Positions 50,972-62,130 of a stretch of DNA of 64,000 bases are shown piece after piece; position 1 is the stretch's first letter; every line of letters starts with the position of its first letter. The translations under genes were made by a program, and so were the position numbers. Under the pieces are notes generated by a model that had not been told where the DNA came from, did not search any database, and worked only from the letters and a program-made list of their open reading frames with translations. Location of the stretch: contig JASANG010003612.1 in the NCBI GenBank assembly GCA_030248215.1, positions 1 to 64,000 of the forward strand. Direction: 5' to 3'. Source of the stretch: Enoplolaimus lenunculus. Its lineage: Eukaryota > Nematoda > Enoplea > Enoplida > Thoracostomopsidae.

Positions 50972-51225
50972 CACTGTAAATTTCAATGAGTTAATTAATC
51001 AACGCAGACTGTAAAGTTAGTTATTTGTGAGTTAATAACAGCAAATTTTAACTCACTCTGAGTTGAGTTGATACCCACTCTAGAGTTGATTTGATTCCGG
51101 AAAAGTTGATTGATTAAATCAGAATGAGTTAAATCAACGCAGAATTATAAGTTCTCATAGTCCTAACTCAGACTGAGTGATTCAACTCAGTCTGAGTTGA
51201 AATCAACTCTCTGGAATTTACAGTG
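50972..51225. mobile_element. Family B MITE, TA-flanked
   Basis: Left CACTGTAAATTTCAATGAGT, right CTCTCTGGAATTTACAGTG, TA outside both. GAGTTGA/TCAACTC words fill the interior. Confidence 0.75.
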
Positions 51226-51620
51226 TAGGAACCAACAAGGTTTTGCCGCAGGAAGGGGGCGGAAAAATTCTCGCGGCACCCCCCGTTGCCCCTTATAGAT
51301 GCATGCGGGCTTTAGGGCAATGTTCTTTTCGCTGATATAGCATATATATCCACAAAACAAATTAAGTTTTCAGTGTTCGAAATTGAAAATACGTATGCTA
51401 GGATTTGAAATCGCAAACATATATAAATCTTAAATTATAGACATTAATTTATGAATTTTGTACTAATACATGAATCTTAACTTTTTTCAGCTTAAAGTTG
51501 CAAATATTAGCGTTTATTTCAGAACATTTCTGAAATTTGGATTTTAGTTAAAGCAAATAAACTGACCCGACCACGGTATTATATCTGCCGATTATGCATC
51601 GCTCACAATAAAAAATTTCA
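51226..51620. other. No gene recognised
   Basis: G- and C-rich words at 51250-51300 (GGAAGGGGGCGG, GGCACCCCCCGTTGCCCC) look like part of another element. Otherwise nothing. Confidence 0.45.
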
Positions 51621-51881
51621 TTTTACCACCGAAAACACTATAAGGTAGGGTTAAAACGTGTCAATTTTCAAAACAATCATGTGTTACCATAACGCAAAAC
51701 TTGTGTTATACCTACTCCAATGCGTGTTACAAAATGCTCCATGACACGAATTAAAATGGGGCTGTGACACGTCTTTTAGAGAAAGGTTAACGTAATTTTT
51801 GTGTTAGGGTAGAGTTTTCGCATGGCGACTTTGAAAATTGACACGTGTTAACCATACCTTATAGTGTTTTCGGTGGTAAAA
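51621..51881. mobile_element. Family L element, about 50-bp inverted ends
   Basis: Left TTTTACCACCGAAAACACTA then TAAGGTAGGGTTAAAACGTG and TCAATTTTC, mirrored by GAAAATTGACACGTGTTAAC, CATACCTTATAGTG and TTTTCGGTGGTAAAA. The ends differ at very few positions. Non-coding, single copy in the window. Confidence 0.8.
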
Positions 51882-52021
51882 TAAAATCTTCTAAGGTACG
51901 TGAATTGTTAATCTGCCAGGTCACAAAACTGAGTTAAGAAAATATCTGTTTCACCTAATCCGTATATACGCAATTTTTAATTACAAACTACGAAATGTGT
52001 ATGTACGTATTTATGTCGTGC

Positions 52022-52600
52022 TCGAAACAGCTATTTACCCCAGTTCGCAACTGGGACGTCCTAATCGACCATTGCTGTTCGGGGCAGACCGAACAATTAC
52101 TGGAATGCAGACTAGTTTTTATTGGTTGTTAGGTTTGACTATAGTCGAGAAAACTGACTTGCACAATAATTATTTGGTTTCATCATATTAGTAAACTATA
52201 AATTAAACAAGGGTTATATGAAGTGAAGGATTACACAGGCGGAATTTGATTAGCTAATAAATACAGAAATATAAACAGCATTGCCCACATAACGTTGTAG
52301 TCAATTTAACATTACGGCGCACGTTGACACAGTTTCGTTTGTATACTATATAAACCTTGTTTAATTCACGCTTTACAAATATGATGATGCCAAATAATTA
52401 TTGTGCACGTCAGTTTTCTAGAACTCATTCAAGCCTAAACAACTAATAACAAACAGTTTGCATTCCAGCAGCTGTTTGGTCTGCACAATCTTCCTATCAA
52501 AAACATTTTGCATTCCAGTAGTTGTTTGGTTTGCCCCGAGCACCAATTGTCGTTTGGGACGTCTCATTTACCAACTGATGCAAATAGCTGTTTGGGGCAC
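52022..52600. mobile_element. Family M palindromic element, about 580 bp
   Basis: Left CGAAACAGCTATTTACCCCA with GTTCGCAACTGGGACGTCC is matched by the complement of GGGACGTCTCATTTACCAAC then TGATGCAAATAGCTGTTTGG. The interior mirrors GAAAACTGACTTGCACAATA / TTGTGCACGTCAGTTTTCT and TTACTGGAATGCAGAC / TTTGCATTCCAG. Non-coding. Confidence 0.7.
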
Positions 52601-52823
52601 GTCATATATTTTTAGAATTAGCCAATGATCACCATATAGCACAGTCGTAATTTGAATAACTCACACTTACCGCAAATAATGGTAACCGCAATATATCAGA
52701 AAACACCTGTATAATTCAAGCTCATGCTACTCTCGGAAGCGTCACACGTACATTTTGCGATAATGGTTGAATTAGTTTCACTCTATCAAATAATAACGTC
52801 AAAAGACATACACTCTATTTAAG
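52601..52823. other. No gene recognised
   Basis: Nothing recognisable. Confidence 0.5.
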
Positions 52824-52992
52824 TGGGCCCGTAGCCAAGGGGGGCGGGTCGGCGACCCGGAGGCTCATCCCCCCTGGAAAATTTTTGCCCCCCCCCCAGA
52901 AAATTTTCAACTTTTGCTTGCAAACCATTAAAAACCCTTGAATGCCCCTCGTTAAATTTTTTTAGCCCCCTAGCAAGGTGAGCTTGCTACGG
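52824..52992. mobile_element. Family D MITE with 8-bp target duplication
   Basis: GGGCCCGTAGCCAAGG at the left and CTTGCTACGGGCCTG at the right, flanked by TATTTAAG on both sides. An 8-base duplication suggests mobilisation by a hAT-type transposase. Interior: CCCCCCCAGAAAATTTTCAA and AAATTTTTTTAGCCCCCTAG, the family core reversed. The right end lies within a few bases of the stated coordinate. Confidence 0.75.
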
Positions 52993-52999
52993 GCCTGTA

Positions 53000-53370
53000 T
53001 TTAAGCAAATGGAGACATATCACCAATCAAAGTATGGTGTTGAAACTGTTTTGATGGCCAACGACATAAATGTTACAAATTAATGAACGTAGCCAGCGGT
53101 TAACAGCCAAGAAACGTAGTGTAGAGGCATATACAACGGCGATAGGAAGGTGGATATATCAGTGCTGAAATTTATGAAACAATGACAAAATGTGGCTTTT
53201 CCAAACTAGAATCCTTTGACGTATCAATAGGGGTCAAAGCTATTTGTCACTCACTCTTCGTTCGCGAAAAACTTTACAAAAATTATCCCATCCCAAAAGG
53301 AAATCTTCGCTAATCCGATGATAGAGCGTACGTAAAATCCTGACTTGAAAAATGTTACTCATTAACACGA
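53000..53370. other. No gene recognised
   Basis: Nothing recognisable. Confidence 0.5.
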
Positions 53371-53667
53371 GCGGATCCAGAGAGGAGGGGCGATGGGCGA
53401 CGTACGCCCCCGTCAGAAATTTGTTGTGTTAAAATGGTATGGTCCCTCGCTACCTTACAATTTTTGCCGTCAGAAAATTTTTTATAAACAATTTTCCGTA
53501 GTATTTTTTGTGATAAATTGGTAAAGTTCCTTCCTACCTTACAATTTTTCGCTCTCAGAAAATTTTTTATTGATAAAATGATAAGGTCCCCCTACCGTAC
53601 AATTTTTGCGTTTCATAACATTTGCCAGCGCCCCCCGCCCCCCGTCAGAAATTTTTGGATCCGCCTC
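53371..53667. mobile_element. Family Q element (GCGGATCCAGAG ends), with internal repeats
   Basis: Left GCGGATCCAGAGAGGAGG, right GAAATTTTTGGATCCGC, inverted. The interior repeats GTCAGAAAATTTTTTAT and CCTTACAATTTTTGCC three times. The GGCGGATCCA-type end is common in hAT-derived elements. Confidence 0.65.
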
Positions 53668-54400
53668 TACTCATTAAGAATCATATTCTCAAATGCGTGC
53701 GGCAGCGAGGATATAACAAACCAGTGAACTTCAGTAGTTCGGTAGTTGCGAAATTTTAAAACTTTCAAATTTGGTGATTCAAATGTGAAAAAAGATGTGT
53801 TCCATTTCGTAGTTCATTGTTCGCTGTTTGGAATCTTACTAAACCTATCACTAACTGATGATTAATACAAACCACCGCTGATAATACGGCTATCTTCTAA
53901 ACGAAACAATATTCAATCCACCCTATTTTAGCTTGTGTGTTTGAAAAACACTTGGGAAACAAATTATAATTTATTAAAACCATGAAATTTAACCCCATTG
54001 GTATAAAATTTAAATTTATACCCGGACCAACCATTTGACAATGTAATTTGAATTATACAAATATGTCCCTGTATATAGCTTTATATTATCCTATTTGATC
54101 AATGCTCTGTTTATTTTATTTTAGACCGTTCAAGAAAAACCAAAAAGGCGCCGACCATCCATAATTGCAATTTAAACTTTAATCGTTCTTAGAATCTACA
54201 GTTACTGAGAAAGTTCAAAATATATGTTCAAAATTTCATTAAATTTCAATATTTCAACATACTCTGGCTTTACAAAACCAAATTTTGGTTTGCAGCCTAA
54301 AAATAGAGATTATTTTTTGATCCGTTTGAATGAAAGCCTGGGAGATAAAAATCCTTTATCAGCAAAGGACTAAACCAAAAGTATATCACCATCAATTGCC
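53668..54400. other. No gene recognised
   Basis: Nothing recognisable on either strand. Confidence 0.5.
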
Positions 54401-54427
54401 TAATAATAATAATAATAATAATAATAA
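54401..54427. repeat. (TAA)n microsatellite
   Basis: Nine TAA/AAT triplets at the left border of the family I copy. Confidence 0.9.
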
Positions 54428-54598
54428 CTGGTCTGCCAGTTTTGCACAATGCGCAAAAGTTAGCGAATGCACAACAATTTCCATGCAAAATTTCTTTTCT
54501 TAGAACAATCAGGTATATTTCCTATGAATTATTGTAAACAAAGTAATGCTGGAAAGTTTCCCAAAATACGTATGTGGGGCGTTCCAGCTGTAATATAT
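54428..54598 (-). mobile_element. Family I dispersed repeat, reversed
   Basis: CTGGTCTGCCAGTTTTGCAC, GCGCAAAAGTTAGCGAATGC, TATTTCCTA and AATGCTGGAAAGTTTCCC, ending GGGGCGTTCCAGCTG. It is the reverse complement of 32286-32449. It sits beside the TAA microsatellite, as SINE-like insertions often do. Confidence 0.7.
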
Positions 54599-54780
54599 AG
54601 ATTAGATGAAGCTAAGTTTCGACGGATAGAAACTGCGTTCGTTTTTCAAAAACTGTTGATAAAACATTGTTTTTTATTCCACCATGAAAATACCATACGC
54701 GCATGATCTTTGGCATCGACCTCGCTCGTATAATGCTTTGCACTTAATCTTAAAAAAAGAACTATTCACTCCAAAAAATA

Positions 54781-54980
54781 GTGCGTCAAATTGGCTATTT
54801 CCGAAATATAGGCTTTTCGGGACTACAAAAACTGTGAGTCAAATTCGGCTATTCCAGAGTCAAACGTGTGACTCAGCAAATCAAATTTGACTCTGGTGGA
54901 AACAAAATTTGACTCAATTTGTGTAGTCCCGAAACGCTTATTTCGGAGAGAGTCAAATTGAGCCACCATTTTTGACAGTG
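54781..54980. mobile_element. Family C MITE, diverged
   Basis: GTGCGTCAAATTGGC at the left and AGCCACCATTTTTGACAGTG at the right, with the mirrored ACTACAAAAACTGTGAGTCA / TTTGACTCAATTTGTGTAGT inside. The left terminal words are lost. Confidence 0.6.
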
Positions 54981-55027
54981 TTAAATATTATATGAAATAT
55001 GAGTTCGTTGACACTTTCTACCACATT

Positions 55028-55275
55028 TGAGACTAAGCCATTGACAAAGGCTTAGTCTTAGGCATAGGCAAGCCGGTAGCCAGAACACCTTGCTTTATGA
55101 GGTTGAAAAATTTTCAGGAGGGGCATTCAAGGGTTTTTAATGAGTTACAAGCAAGTTTGAAAATTCTCGAGGGAGGCGAAATTTTTCTAGCCCGTTTGGT
55201 CCCTCTTGGCTACGAGCCCGGGCATATGTAACTCCCTTCGTAAACCTAAACCGATGTCTAAGCCTAAACGTGGGC
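55028..55275 (+). mobile_element. Family A remnant split by a family D insertion
   Basis: Outer parts: AGCCATTGACAAAGGCTTAG with TCTTAGGCATA on the left, and GGCATATGTAACTCCC with GTCTAAGCCTAAACG on the right, both family A-like. Between about 55070 and 55221 lies AGCCGGTAGCCAGAACACCT to TCTTGGCTACGAGCCCG, a family D copy. GGCATA on both sides looks like its duplicated target. Confidence 0.55.
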
Positions 55276-55939
55276 GGAAACTGTACAAAAAGCACGGCAA
55301 ATTATAGTTTTCATGATATGCTGGCTACATTTTATGGTAATTATTTCAACTGGTACAAGTTGCACCGCCTAACTTTACTAAACTAAACATAATGTAATTT
55401 TCCCACAATCAGCAGGTAATAATTTTATATTGTTTTTTTGCTAAACCAACCGTGCAAGCTACTTGATTATATACTTATATATGCTTGAAGCTTAACTTAA
55501 ACCAGATGTTCAGGATAAGTTGTCACGAACGAATCACACAACATTCAAAAACTAGACGAATACTGACGGTGGATCCAAGGGGGCCATTGCGACCGACCCC
55601 CCCCCTGAACACGAATCAAATGCGCGATATTTTAGTTTCCATAGGTTTTGAACAGAAACCGACATCAAACAAATATCCGGTGATACATTGATTAAACAGT
55701 AATTTCCAACTGGATATATATTTATACAAAAGTATAGCGCAACCCTAAATTTTCCATTTTCGTACTATTTATAACGCAACATTTTTTTACATTAAGCAAT
55801 AAAAATTTGACCAGCAGGTATATAAGTTTGGTTATTTATCCATTATAAACCCACCAATGCTGGCCAAACTGCACGTTAACAGTAATATTTATTGTCCATG
55901 GCGAGTTTTATTTTTAAAAAGTTTCTTCAACTGAATAAT
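55276..55939. other. No gene recognised
   Basis: Nothing recognisable. A C-run near 55598-55607. Confidence 0.5.
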
Positions 55940-55947
55940 GTTAACGT

Positions 55948-56131
55948 CAGTGGCGGATCCAGGATCTCAAAATGGGGGGGACAAAATTTCACAGGTAATA
56001 AACTTATTTTTGACCCACACACACACACAAACCACGAACTCATGCCATAAAGTTGCTATACAATTTTTTTCGAGATGCTGTTGGGGGGAGGGGGCATGGC
56101 CGGGGTGGCCCCCACCATGGATCCGCCATTG
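55948..56131. mobile_element. hAT-type MITE with CAGTGGCGGATCCAGG ends (family Q-like)
   Basis: Left CAGTGGCGGATCCAGGATCT, right CCATGGATCCGCCATTG, inverted. GTTAACGT lies at 55940-55947 and again at 56132-56139, a perfect 8-base duplication. Both marks are typical of hAT elements. The body has G-runs and an AC microsatellite; no transposase. Confidence 0.85.
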
Positions 56132-56139
56132 GTTAACGT

Positions 56140-57183
56140 ATAGTAATTTAATTATATAACGGAATCGGCCGAACCGGAGAACGCCGCAAAAGCCATGATA
56201 AAAGTCTTGCCGAGTAAGGTCCTGAAAATAAGCTTCCGTGTTGATTTAATTATGGACTGTTCCATACATTACTAGCATGTGCCATAGACAAGTCAAACTT
56301 GATATTCCTCATATATACTCAACAAAAATGAGTTCTAAAATAGTCTTTTGCCACCTTTTCGGCCATGGCTCATTCCAAAAGGGGGCCACTCAACGACGCG
56401 TGACACCCCTTTAATGGGTTTTTTTTTCACAAAATTGTATTTAGGTTAATACATATGCGTCACACAAACCAATCAGTAAAGGAACGAATGAAACTTATAC
56501 ACTTTGTATGTCCCTTCCGAATTCAAAATTCATGGCGGCGCCAATGTCTTCGGTTATATATACGGCAATTTTGATCAAAAAAAGACGGGCAGTAAAGTTT
56601 AGTAGAGTATAATTTTTGCAAATATATCCAAGAACCAAAGGTTTTTTTGTGCAGCTTTGTTAGCAAAAAAGAGCGTCAAATTTTCTCTCGACGCTAGATA
56701 TCAACGCACGAATCGCAATTAAAAATTGCAGGCGTAGCGAACTTGTGGACGATGTCTGACTTCAGAATTGCAAAAAAACGGCTTATGACAGGCCGGAATT
56801 GAAGAGATATTAAAATATTCAACACAAATATCACACTCACGATAGTGTGATTTTTATTACAGTTTGAAGATAGAAATAGTAAATCGATTAACTCCATGAA
56901 CAGGACGGGTGTTAAGATAGTCGGGGCGGCGCCCCTATACAGGTCCGAGGGTTCCACCAATAAAATGATTTACAACCTTATAATTTTGAAAAATAAATTT
57001 AGTTTGCCAAAGTAGGACCTTCCAAGGGTCGGGCGAATATTCATATGCGTATGTAGTTTAGAAGAACATGAAATAGCATGGAATATTACAACCAATAAAA
57101 ATCGTTAAAAATTAAAGTTAACCCCTCTTGGTATAATTGTAGTCGGCAAGAACTTAGTTGTAGGGGGAAAGTTTAAAGCTCTA
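56140..57183. other. No gene recognised
   Basis: About 1 kb without a gene or named repeat. CACAATTTTGATC-type words only. Confidence 0.5.
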
Positions 57184-57474
57184 TGCACATGTGCAATTTT
57201 TTGCAGCAAAAACTTGCACGTGTCAATCTTGCATGTGCAAGTTTGGTCACAAAGCAGCTTTGAAGTTCTTGCAGCTGCAAATTATTTACTGGAATTCATG
57301 CTATTGAAGTTTAATTCGCACCTGTGAATGAAGTTCCAAGTCGCTTGAATTTTTTGCACCTGCAGTTTGATTGGTCAATCTGAATGTTCCTTTGAAAATA
57401 CTTGCAGCGCTGCAAGTATTTCGTGCAAGTTGCCGCTGCGAGTTCTCGCTACAAAAACTTGAACGTGTCAATGA
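57184..57474. mobile_element. Family H palindromic element
   Basis: TGCAATTTTTTGCAGCAAAA with CTTGCACGTGTCAA at the left, and TCTCGCTACAAAAACTTGAA with CGTGTCAATG at the right. GCAGCTGCAAATTATTT and AGCGCTGCAAGTATTTCG lie inside. It matches 33445-33709 and 61873-62130. Confidence 0.65.
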
Positions 57475-57787
57475 GGCTTAATTGAATCATGTTCCAACCA
57501 TTGTGAAGGAGTAATTTTAAACAAAACAATGCTTATTAGTGTGTCGGAAGTACACATGCACGAATTAGAATTTTCCAAGACAAGCTAACAAAATTTAGCT
57601 TACTTTGTATATTTTATCAGAAACTCAAACCTACAAAGAATATATATTAAACTAATCCCCAAACAATATTCACAGAGATCGTATAACCTTAAAAACTGTG
57701 TGCTGTGACAAGGGGTTAAGCGGTACTAGCGGTAGTTTTCTGTCAAATGCTCGTTTCATGTTTTACTATATTCGTCTTCGCGTTCTT
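57475..57787. other. No gene recognised
   Basis: Nothing recognisable. Confidence 0.5.
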
Positions 57788-57973
57788 GGCCTATGTATAG
57801 ATCAGGGGCGAAACGCTTTCCTGCGGGACTGCTATGGAGTAAGCTTAAGCTTTACACCAATTTTTGTTATGTTCAAGAATAGGCTTTGCCAATAGCATAA
57901 ACTTGTTCATATGCTTAGGCTTAGGGTTAAACTTATACAACTGTTACGGCCCTGATCTATACATACATTGGCC
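57788..57973 (+). mobile_element. Family A MITE, few TTAGGC units
   Basis: Left GGCCTATGTATAGATCAGGG, right CGGCCCTGATCTATACATAC then ATTGGCC. Only two TTAGGC-type units remain in the middle. It shows that the ends are conserved while the hexamer content varies. Confidence 0.72.
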
Positions 57974-58070
57974 ACGTTTTCCAGCAAACTGATACATCCT
58001 TAATCCCTTTTGCATACGCCCTTGGGAAGAGTTTAAACACACAGTTGTAAAAGTATATACTTCATTACTA

Positions 58071-58259
58071 TACTGCAATAAATGGTTAGTCAAACTGACT
58101 CTCTCCGAAATAGGACCTACTGGATAACACAAACTGAGTCAAATTCGACTCCATCAGAGTCAAACATGCGGCTCGTTGAGTGGAATTTGACTCAGTTTGT
58201 GTAGTTCCGTACAGCCTATTTCGGAAAGAGGCAATTTGACTCACCATTTTTTGCAGTGC
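58071..58259. mobile_element. Family C palindromic MITE
   Basis: Left TACTGCAATAAATGGTTAGT, right CACCATTTTTTGCAGTG, mirrored ACACAAACTGAGTCAAATTC / TGGAATTTGACTCAGTTTGT. It directly abuts the helicase-like fragment at 58262. Confidence 0.72.
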
Positions 58260-58261
58260 AG

Positions 58262-58382
58262 ATTCAATATTGCAAGCATTTTTGAGTTCACACTGCGAAT
58301 GCGTGGTGACGAAAAGCAGATGTTTTTAGAAATTGGAAAAATTAAGGTGCCCGAACACACACGCGCAGCTGTAACGATATGA
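58262..58382 (+). pseudogene. Helitron/PIF1 helicase-like fragment (plus strand)
   Basis: About 40 residues ending at a TGA: IFEFTLRMRGDEKQMFLEIG followed by KIKVPEHTRA. The order 'xLRMR ... FLxIGxG/K xxVP' resembles the conserved NMR ... LLxIGxG stretch in Helitron-type PIF1 helicases. It is short and has no start of its own, so it is a decayed fragment at best. Its partner motif lies on the opposite strand 25 bases away. Confidence 0.3.
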
Positions 58383-58406
58383 TGTCCTTGAGTGCGAGCC
58401 ACGAGT

Positions 58407-58598
58407 TTACATGCACCGTCCATCTTTTATGTCTGAAAAGCAGGGTTGACTCAACCGAATGTGGTCTAGTATGAAGCCACCACGGTATGCGATTCCGTCA
58501 GCGGAGCCAGTTTTCACCATTGGTGTGATTACCACGAGTCTTGTGCAACTTACATCCCTCAGACTTGTGAGCGAATCCAATATGGAGCTGGTGTGCAA
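58407..58598 (-). pseudogene. Helitron/PIF1 helicase-like C-terminal fragment (minus strand)
   Basis: An open minus-strand stretch of about 60 residues with DVSCTRLVVITPMVKTG, then GIAYRGGFILDHIRLSQP. Helitron helicases end with a CNGTRLxV ... G...G..xFIPRIxLxP pattern, which this resembles in order and spacing. The CNG is reduced to SC and there is no ATP-binding region, so it is a relic. It points towards the plus-strand fragment, implying a rearrangement. Confidence 0.35.
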
Positions 58599-60245
58599 TT
58601 GGCGATGAAATATTGGACCAACCGTGGATCGAACCGAATCCTGATTTTACCGATACCGATGCCGATATATCAATTCCACACTATCCAGTTACAAATATTT
58701 TACAGCAACTGTGTGTACAATCTTGATATTTAAAAACGCGTTTGTCGGCATTTTCTTTGTTCTTTTTTACAAAAATTCGGGTCATTTACTTAAAAAAGTT
58801 TAACTCAAAAATACTGTTTCAAAAATTGTGACCGTCAATTTTGACGGCAAAACTTTATTTTATTTTGGTTTCTCATTTAATTCATATTTAAATAATGTAT
58901 AAAAGCTAACGTATTATAGTTGCAAATGTTGTGTTTAATTACATTTCGCCACACACAAACACATTTGGCGATTTGTTTTTTTGTATAAAAGCCAATTAAT
59001 TTCCCTTGAGAATCGAGCAATCTAAACGTTTTAGGTTCTCTGATCCGATCTGATACCATTTTTTAAAGTTAATTTCAAACCCGTATTGCAAAAATATCTA
59101 CTTTTATTTCACCTCGATTATTAAAACAATACATAGCGTCCAGCTAAACTACTCAGAGTTCAAACTGCTTAAAAGAATACTTCTGCGCGTTTTGTCAGTT
59201 GAATCTGAACTCAAACATTGTTGAGAGTCTTCGAGCATTTTTCGAAACTTATATTTAACCACAAAATGTGAACCTCGAGTTAAAGCTCAATATATTGTTA
59301 GTTAAAAAGTGTTCCTGCTATCACAAAAGACCTTCTGTTTGGCAGTTCCTAAAGTCTAGCAAGTGTGAGCCCCCTTAATATTATTGTTATTATTCAGTCC
59401 TCAATAAGGCATCAGTTTTTGGATCAAATATCAAATTTCGTCTGGAGTGAAACAAACGTGTTTATTAAACCCCGATATATGCGCATAGGAACCCGAAACA
59501 GCTTCAAGTATACAACTGTATGAAAAATATATAATTTTATCACATATTTTTAGATATCCTTCTGCCGTATTCGCATAAAAGCGTTTGACTTGGAAGAAAA
59601 ATAGATTGAAACAAAGTGCAACGTTTCAGTCAACCATTTCTAAATTGCAACTGTCACACTGAAACGCGTAAATCTGTTTCGTCATATCTGCTGAATGGAA
59701 ATTCATACAGAAACGAGTAGTACGGTTCAAAAATAGAACGAAAGAGTTTCGTTCGCTACGAAACATTTTTGGAATTTAGCAAGAAACTGTATGCGTTTGG
59801 CTTTAGCCGACCGAAAGATTTAAAGTTTGTGACTAAGTACATAAAGAGGGCCGCATTCAAAATTTCTTCGTTTCTTCTATTACCACCCGACTATTGCAGA
59901 TTTAAACAAATTTGTATGAGTCGCACAAAATTAAAAAAAATTGTCAGGTGGGGACTTTACCAATTTTTCAACAAATTTATATACTGACACGAAGAGCATA
60001 CATGTCCCTTTCGCCTTGTTTCCGGTTTCGCTTCGCTAGTCGTTCCGTAGAAAGAACGTTTCTTCCCAACTAGCATTAATATGCGTGTGAAAATTATGAT
60101 ATAATGCATATCTGAACAGGACACAGAATCAAGTTGGACAACTTAGAAAATTTTACAAAAACCGTATGTTGCAAAATTAAACAGTAGTTAAGTATGCAAA
60201 TAAGTAAGTTTGTTTCTTTAGTAAACTAAAAATCTATAAATTCAA
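58599..60245. other. No gene recognised
   Basis: 1.6 kb without a gene or repeat I can name. A 72-residue frame at 59769-59987 (FSRPKDLKFVTKYIKRAAFK) has no motif or splice support. Confidence 0.45.
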
Positions 60246-60390
60246 GCTGAAACGCCCCATATACGTATTTTGGACAACTTTCCAGCATTACTTTGTTTAC
60301 AATAATTTCTTAGGAAATACACGTGATTGTTCTATGAAAGGAAAATTTATAAGTACTTTTGAGCATTGCGCAAAGCTGGCAGACTAGTAA
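60246..60390 (+). mobile_element. Family I dispersed repeat
   Basis: CTGAAACGCCCCATATACGT, GGACAACTTTCCAGCATTAC, TTCTTAGGAAATACACG and GCATTGCGCAAAGCTGGCAG then ACTAG, collinear with 32286-32449. Confidence 0.7.
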
Positions 60391-61872
60391 TCTTTATTTT
60401 CGCTACTCACATAACAACTGAACCACATTTAAATAAGTAAGTATATCCAGTAAAAATAATCAAAACCTTTTTACCGTCATGAACTAAGTGTATATTGACT
60501 GGGGCACAATCTGACAGCGTCGCATCCAAGGCGAAAAAACTTCGCAACAAAAAGCAATCTTTGATTTCCTGCAGGCGATTTTACGAAAAAGCTTTTATTT
60601 AAACACGCTTTATAATGAAATATGACAAATGCCGACAATGCAAACAGCTATGAATAGCGTAAACACAAGACTTTGCGCTAGACTGCTTGCTTTCTGCTTT
60701 TGCAAGACACTTAGACTCAAATAACACTAACAGAGCGGATATACAGTGGACCATAGAATATTTTGAGGTAAAAAAATACTTTTTGCGTTTCGAAATTTCG
60801 TAGCTGTTATAACCAGTTTAGCAAAAATGTCTATATTTTAAGATTTCCGTTTTGCAGCAAAGACGCAAAATTTACTAATTTGTGTCTTATCGCTGCCATA
60901 TTTGGTGCATATTTGGCTATCAAACATTAAGCGTAGTGTAGAGGAACAGTTTGCGTCACAAAATTTTTCACACTGCAGGACTCCAATGAAATGATACCTT
61001 AGCTATTTCAAGACCCTCCATTATGCAGTTTGTGCACACAAAAAAGTATTTCTGAATTTATTCACAAAAGTATTTTCGGCGACAAAATTGAACGTTTTTT
61101 CTGACATTTAAGACAATTTTTCTAAAAATAACACGAAAACATTTGTTTCTTTCCTTTAATACAATACAATTTTCAGACTTTTATTTCAAATTTTTTTTGT
61201 AAAATTTTTTCTGTTATAACAGAGATTACTTTTCAAGTGCACTTTGCTAATAATATTTCTTTAATGTAACAATTTGATTTCAAATATCAAAAATAATATT
61301 TTTGCATGCGTGATATCTGTTCAATGTTAACATTTTGCATCTAACGAAAAACTCTACAGCTGAAAACAAACTGACGTCTATTGTAAGAACTTAACGGTCA
61401 ATACGAAGTAATCGCATTCCAACTTCGAGAAAAGGTTGTCTCGCTTATATATGACTAACAATAAGCATGGTTTGTTATGAATGAAAATTACAAAATATCA
61501 CCCTATAAAACGACTATATTTTTGCATTTGCGTAAGAAACTTTTTGTAACCTAATTTCAAATTTTGAGACAAAAATTACCATGTTTATTAAAACTCTTCG
61601 AGCTTGAGAAGGTAATGCTTTCACAATGTTTTGCCGAAATTTTAGTTTAGAACAAAGCTGGCAATCAGTATTACAGTTTCATAATTATTAGAATTTGCTT
61701 ATTTTTATAATAAAGATTTAATAGCAAAACAATAAATCACTCGATGAAGCAGGTTTTTTTGTGTTATGACCGTGTGGAAACGCACAGGGACACTTCCAAA
61801 AATTGTTACATTTTTGTTAACGGAATACTTGACGTTAAATATCAACCAACGCGCACTATGAATATAAAGTCC
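60391..61872. other. No gene recognised
   Basis: About 1.5 kb of AT-rich DNA with no gene, RNA or repeat that I can support. Confidence 0.5.
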
Positions 61873-62130
61873 TATTCACGTGCAAGTTTTTGCTGCGAGA
61901 ACTTGCAGCTGCAAATTACATGGAGAACTTGCATTTTTTTCATCACCCAATGAGAAAGCGGCTGCAATAAATTCAATGAACTTGCATGGTTGTTCACACA
62001 TGTGAACTAAATTGCTAGCTACGATTTTTAATGATTTATTTGCAGCGGCACGTTTTTTCGAACGGGATTTTGGACAAAACTTGCAAGTGCAAGTTGCAGC
62101 TGCAAGTTCTCGTAGCAAAATCTTGCCATG
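61873..62130. mobile_element. Family H palindromic element
   Basis: Left TATTCACGTGCAAGTTTTTG with CTGCGAGAACTTGCAGCTGC, mirrored by GCAGCTGCAAGTTCTCGTAG with CAAAATCTTGC at the right. The best preserved of three copies. Confidence 0.75.
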
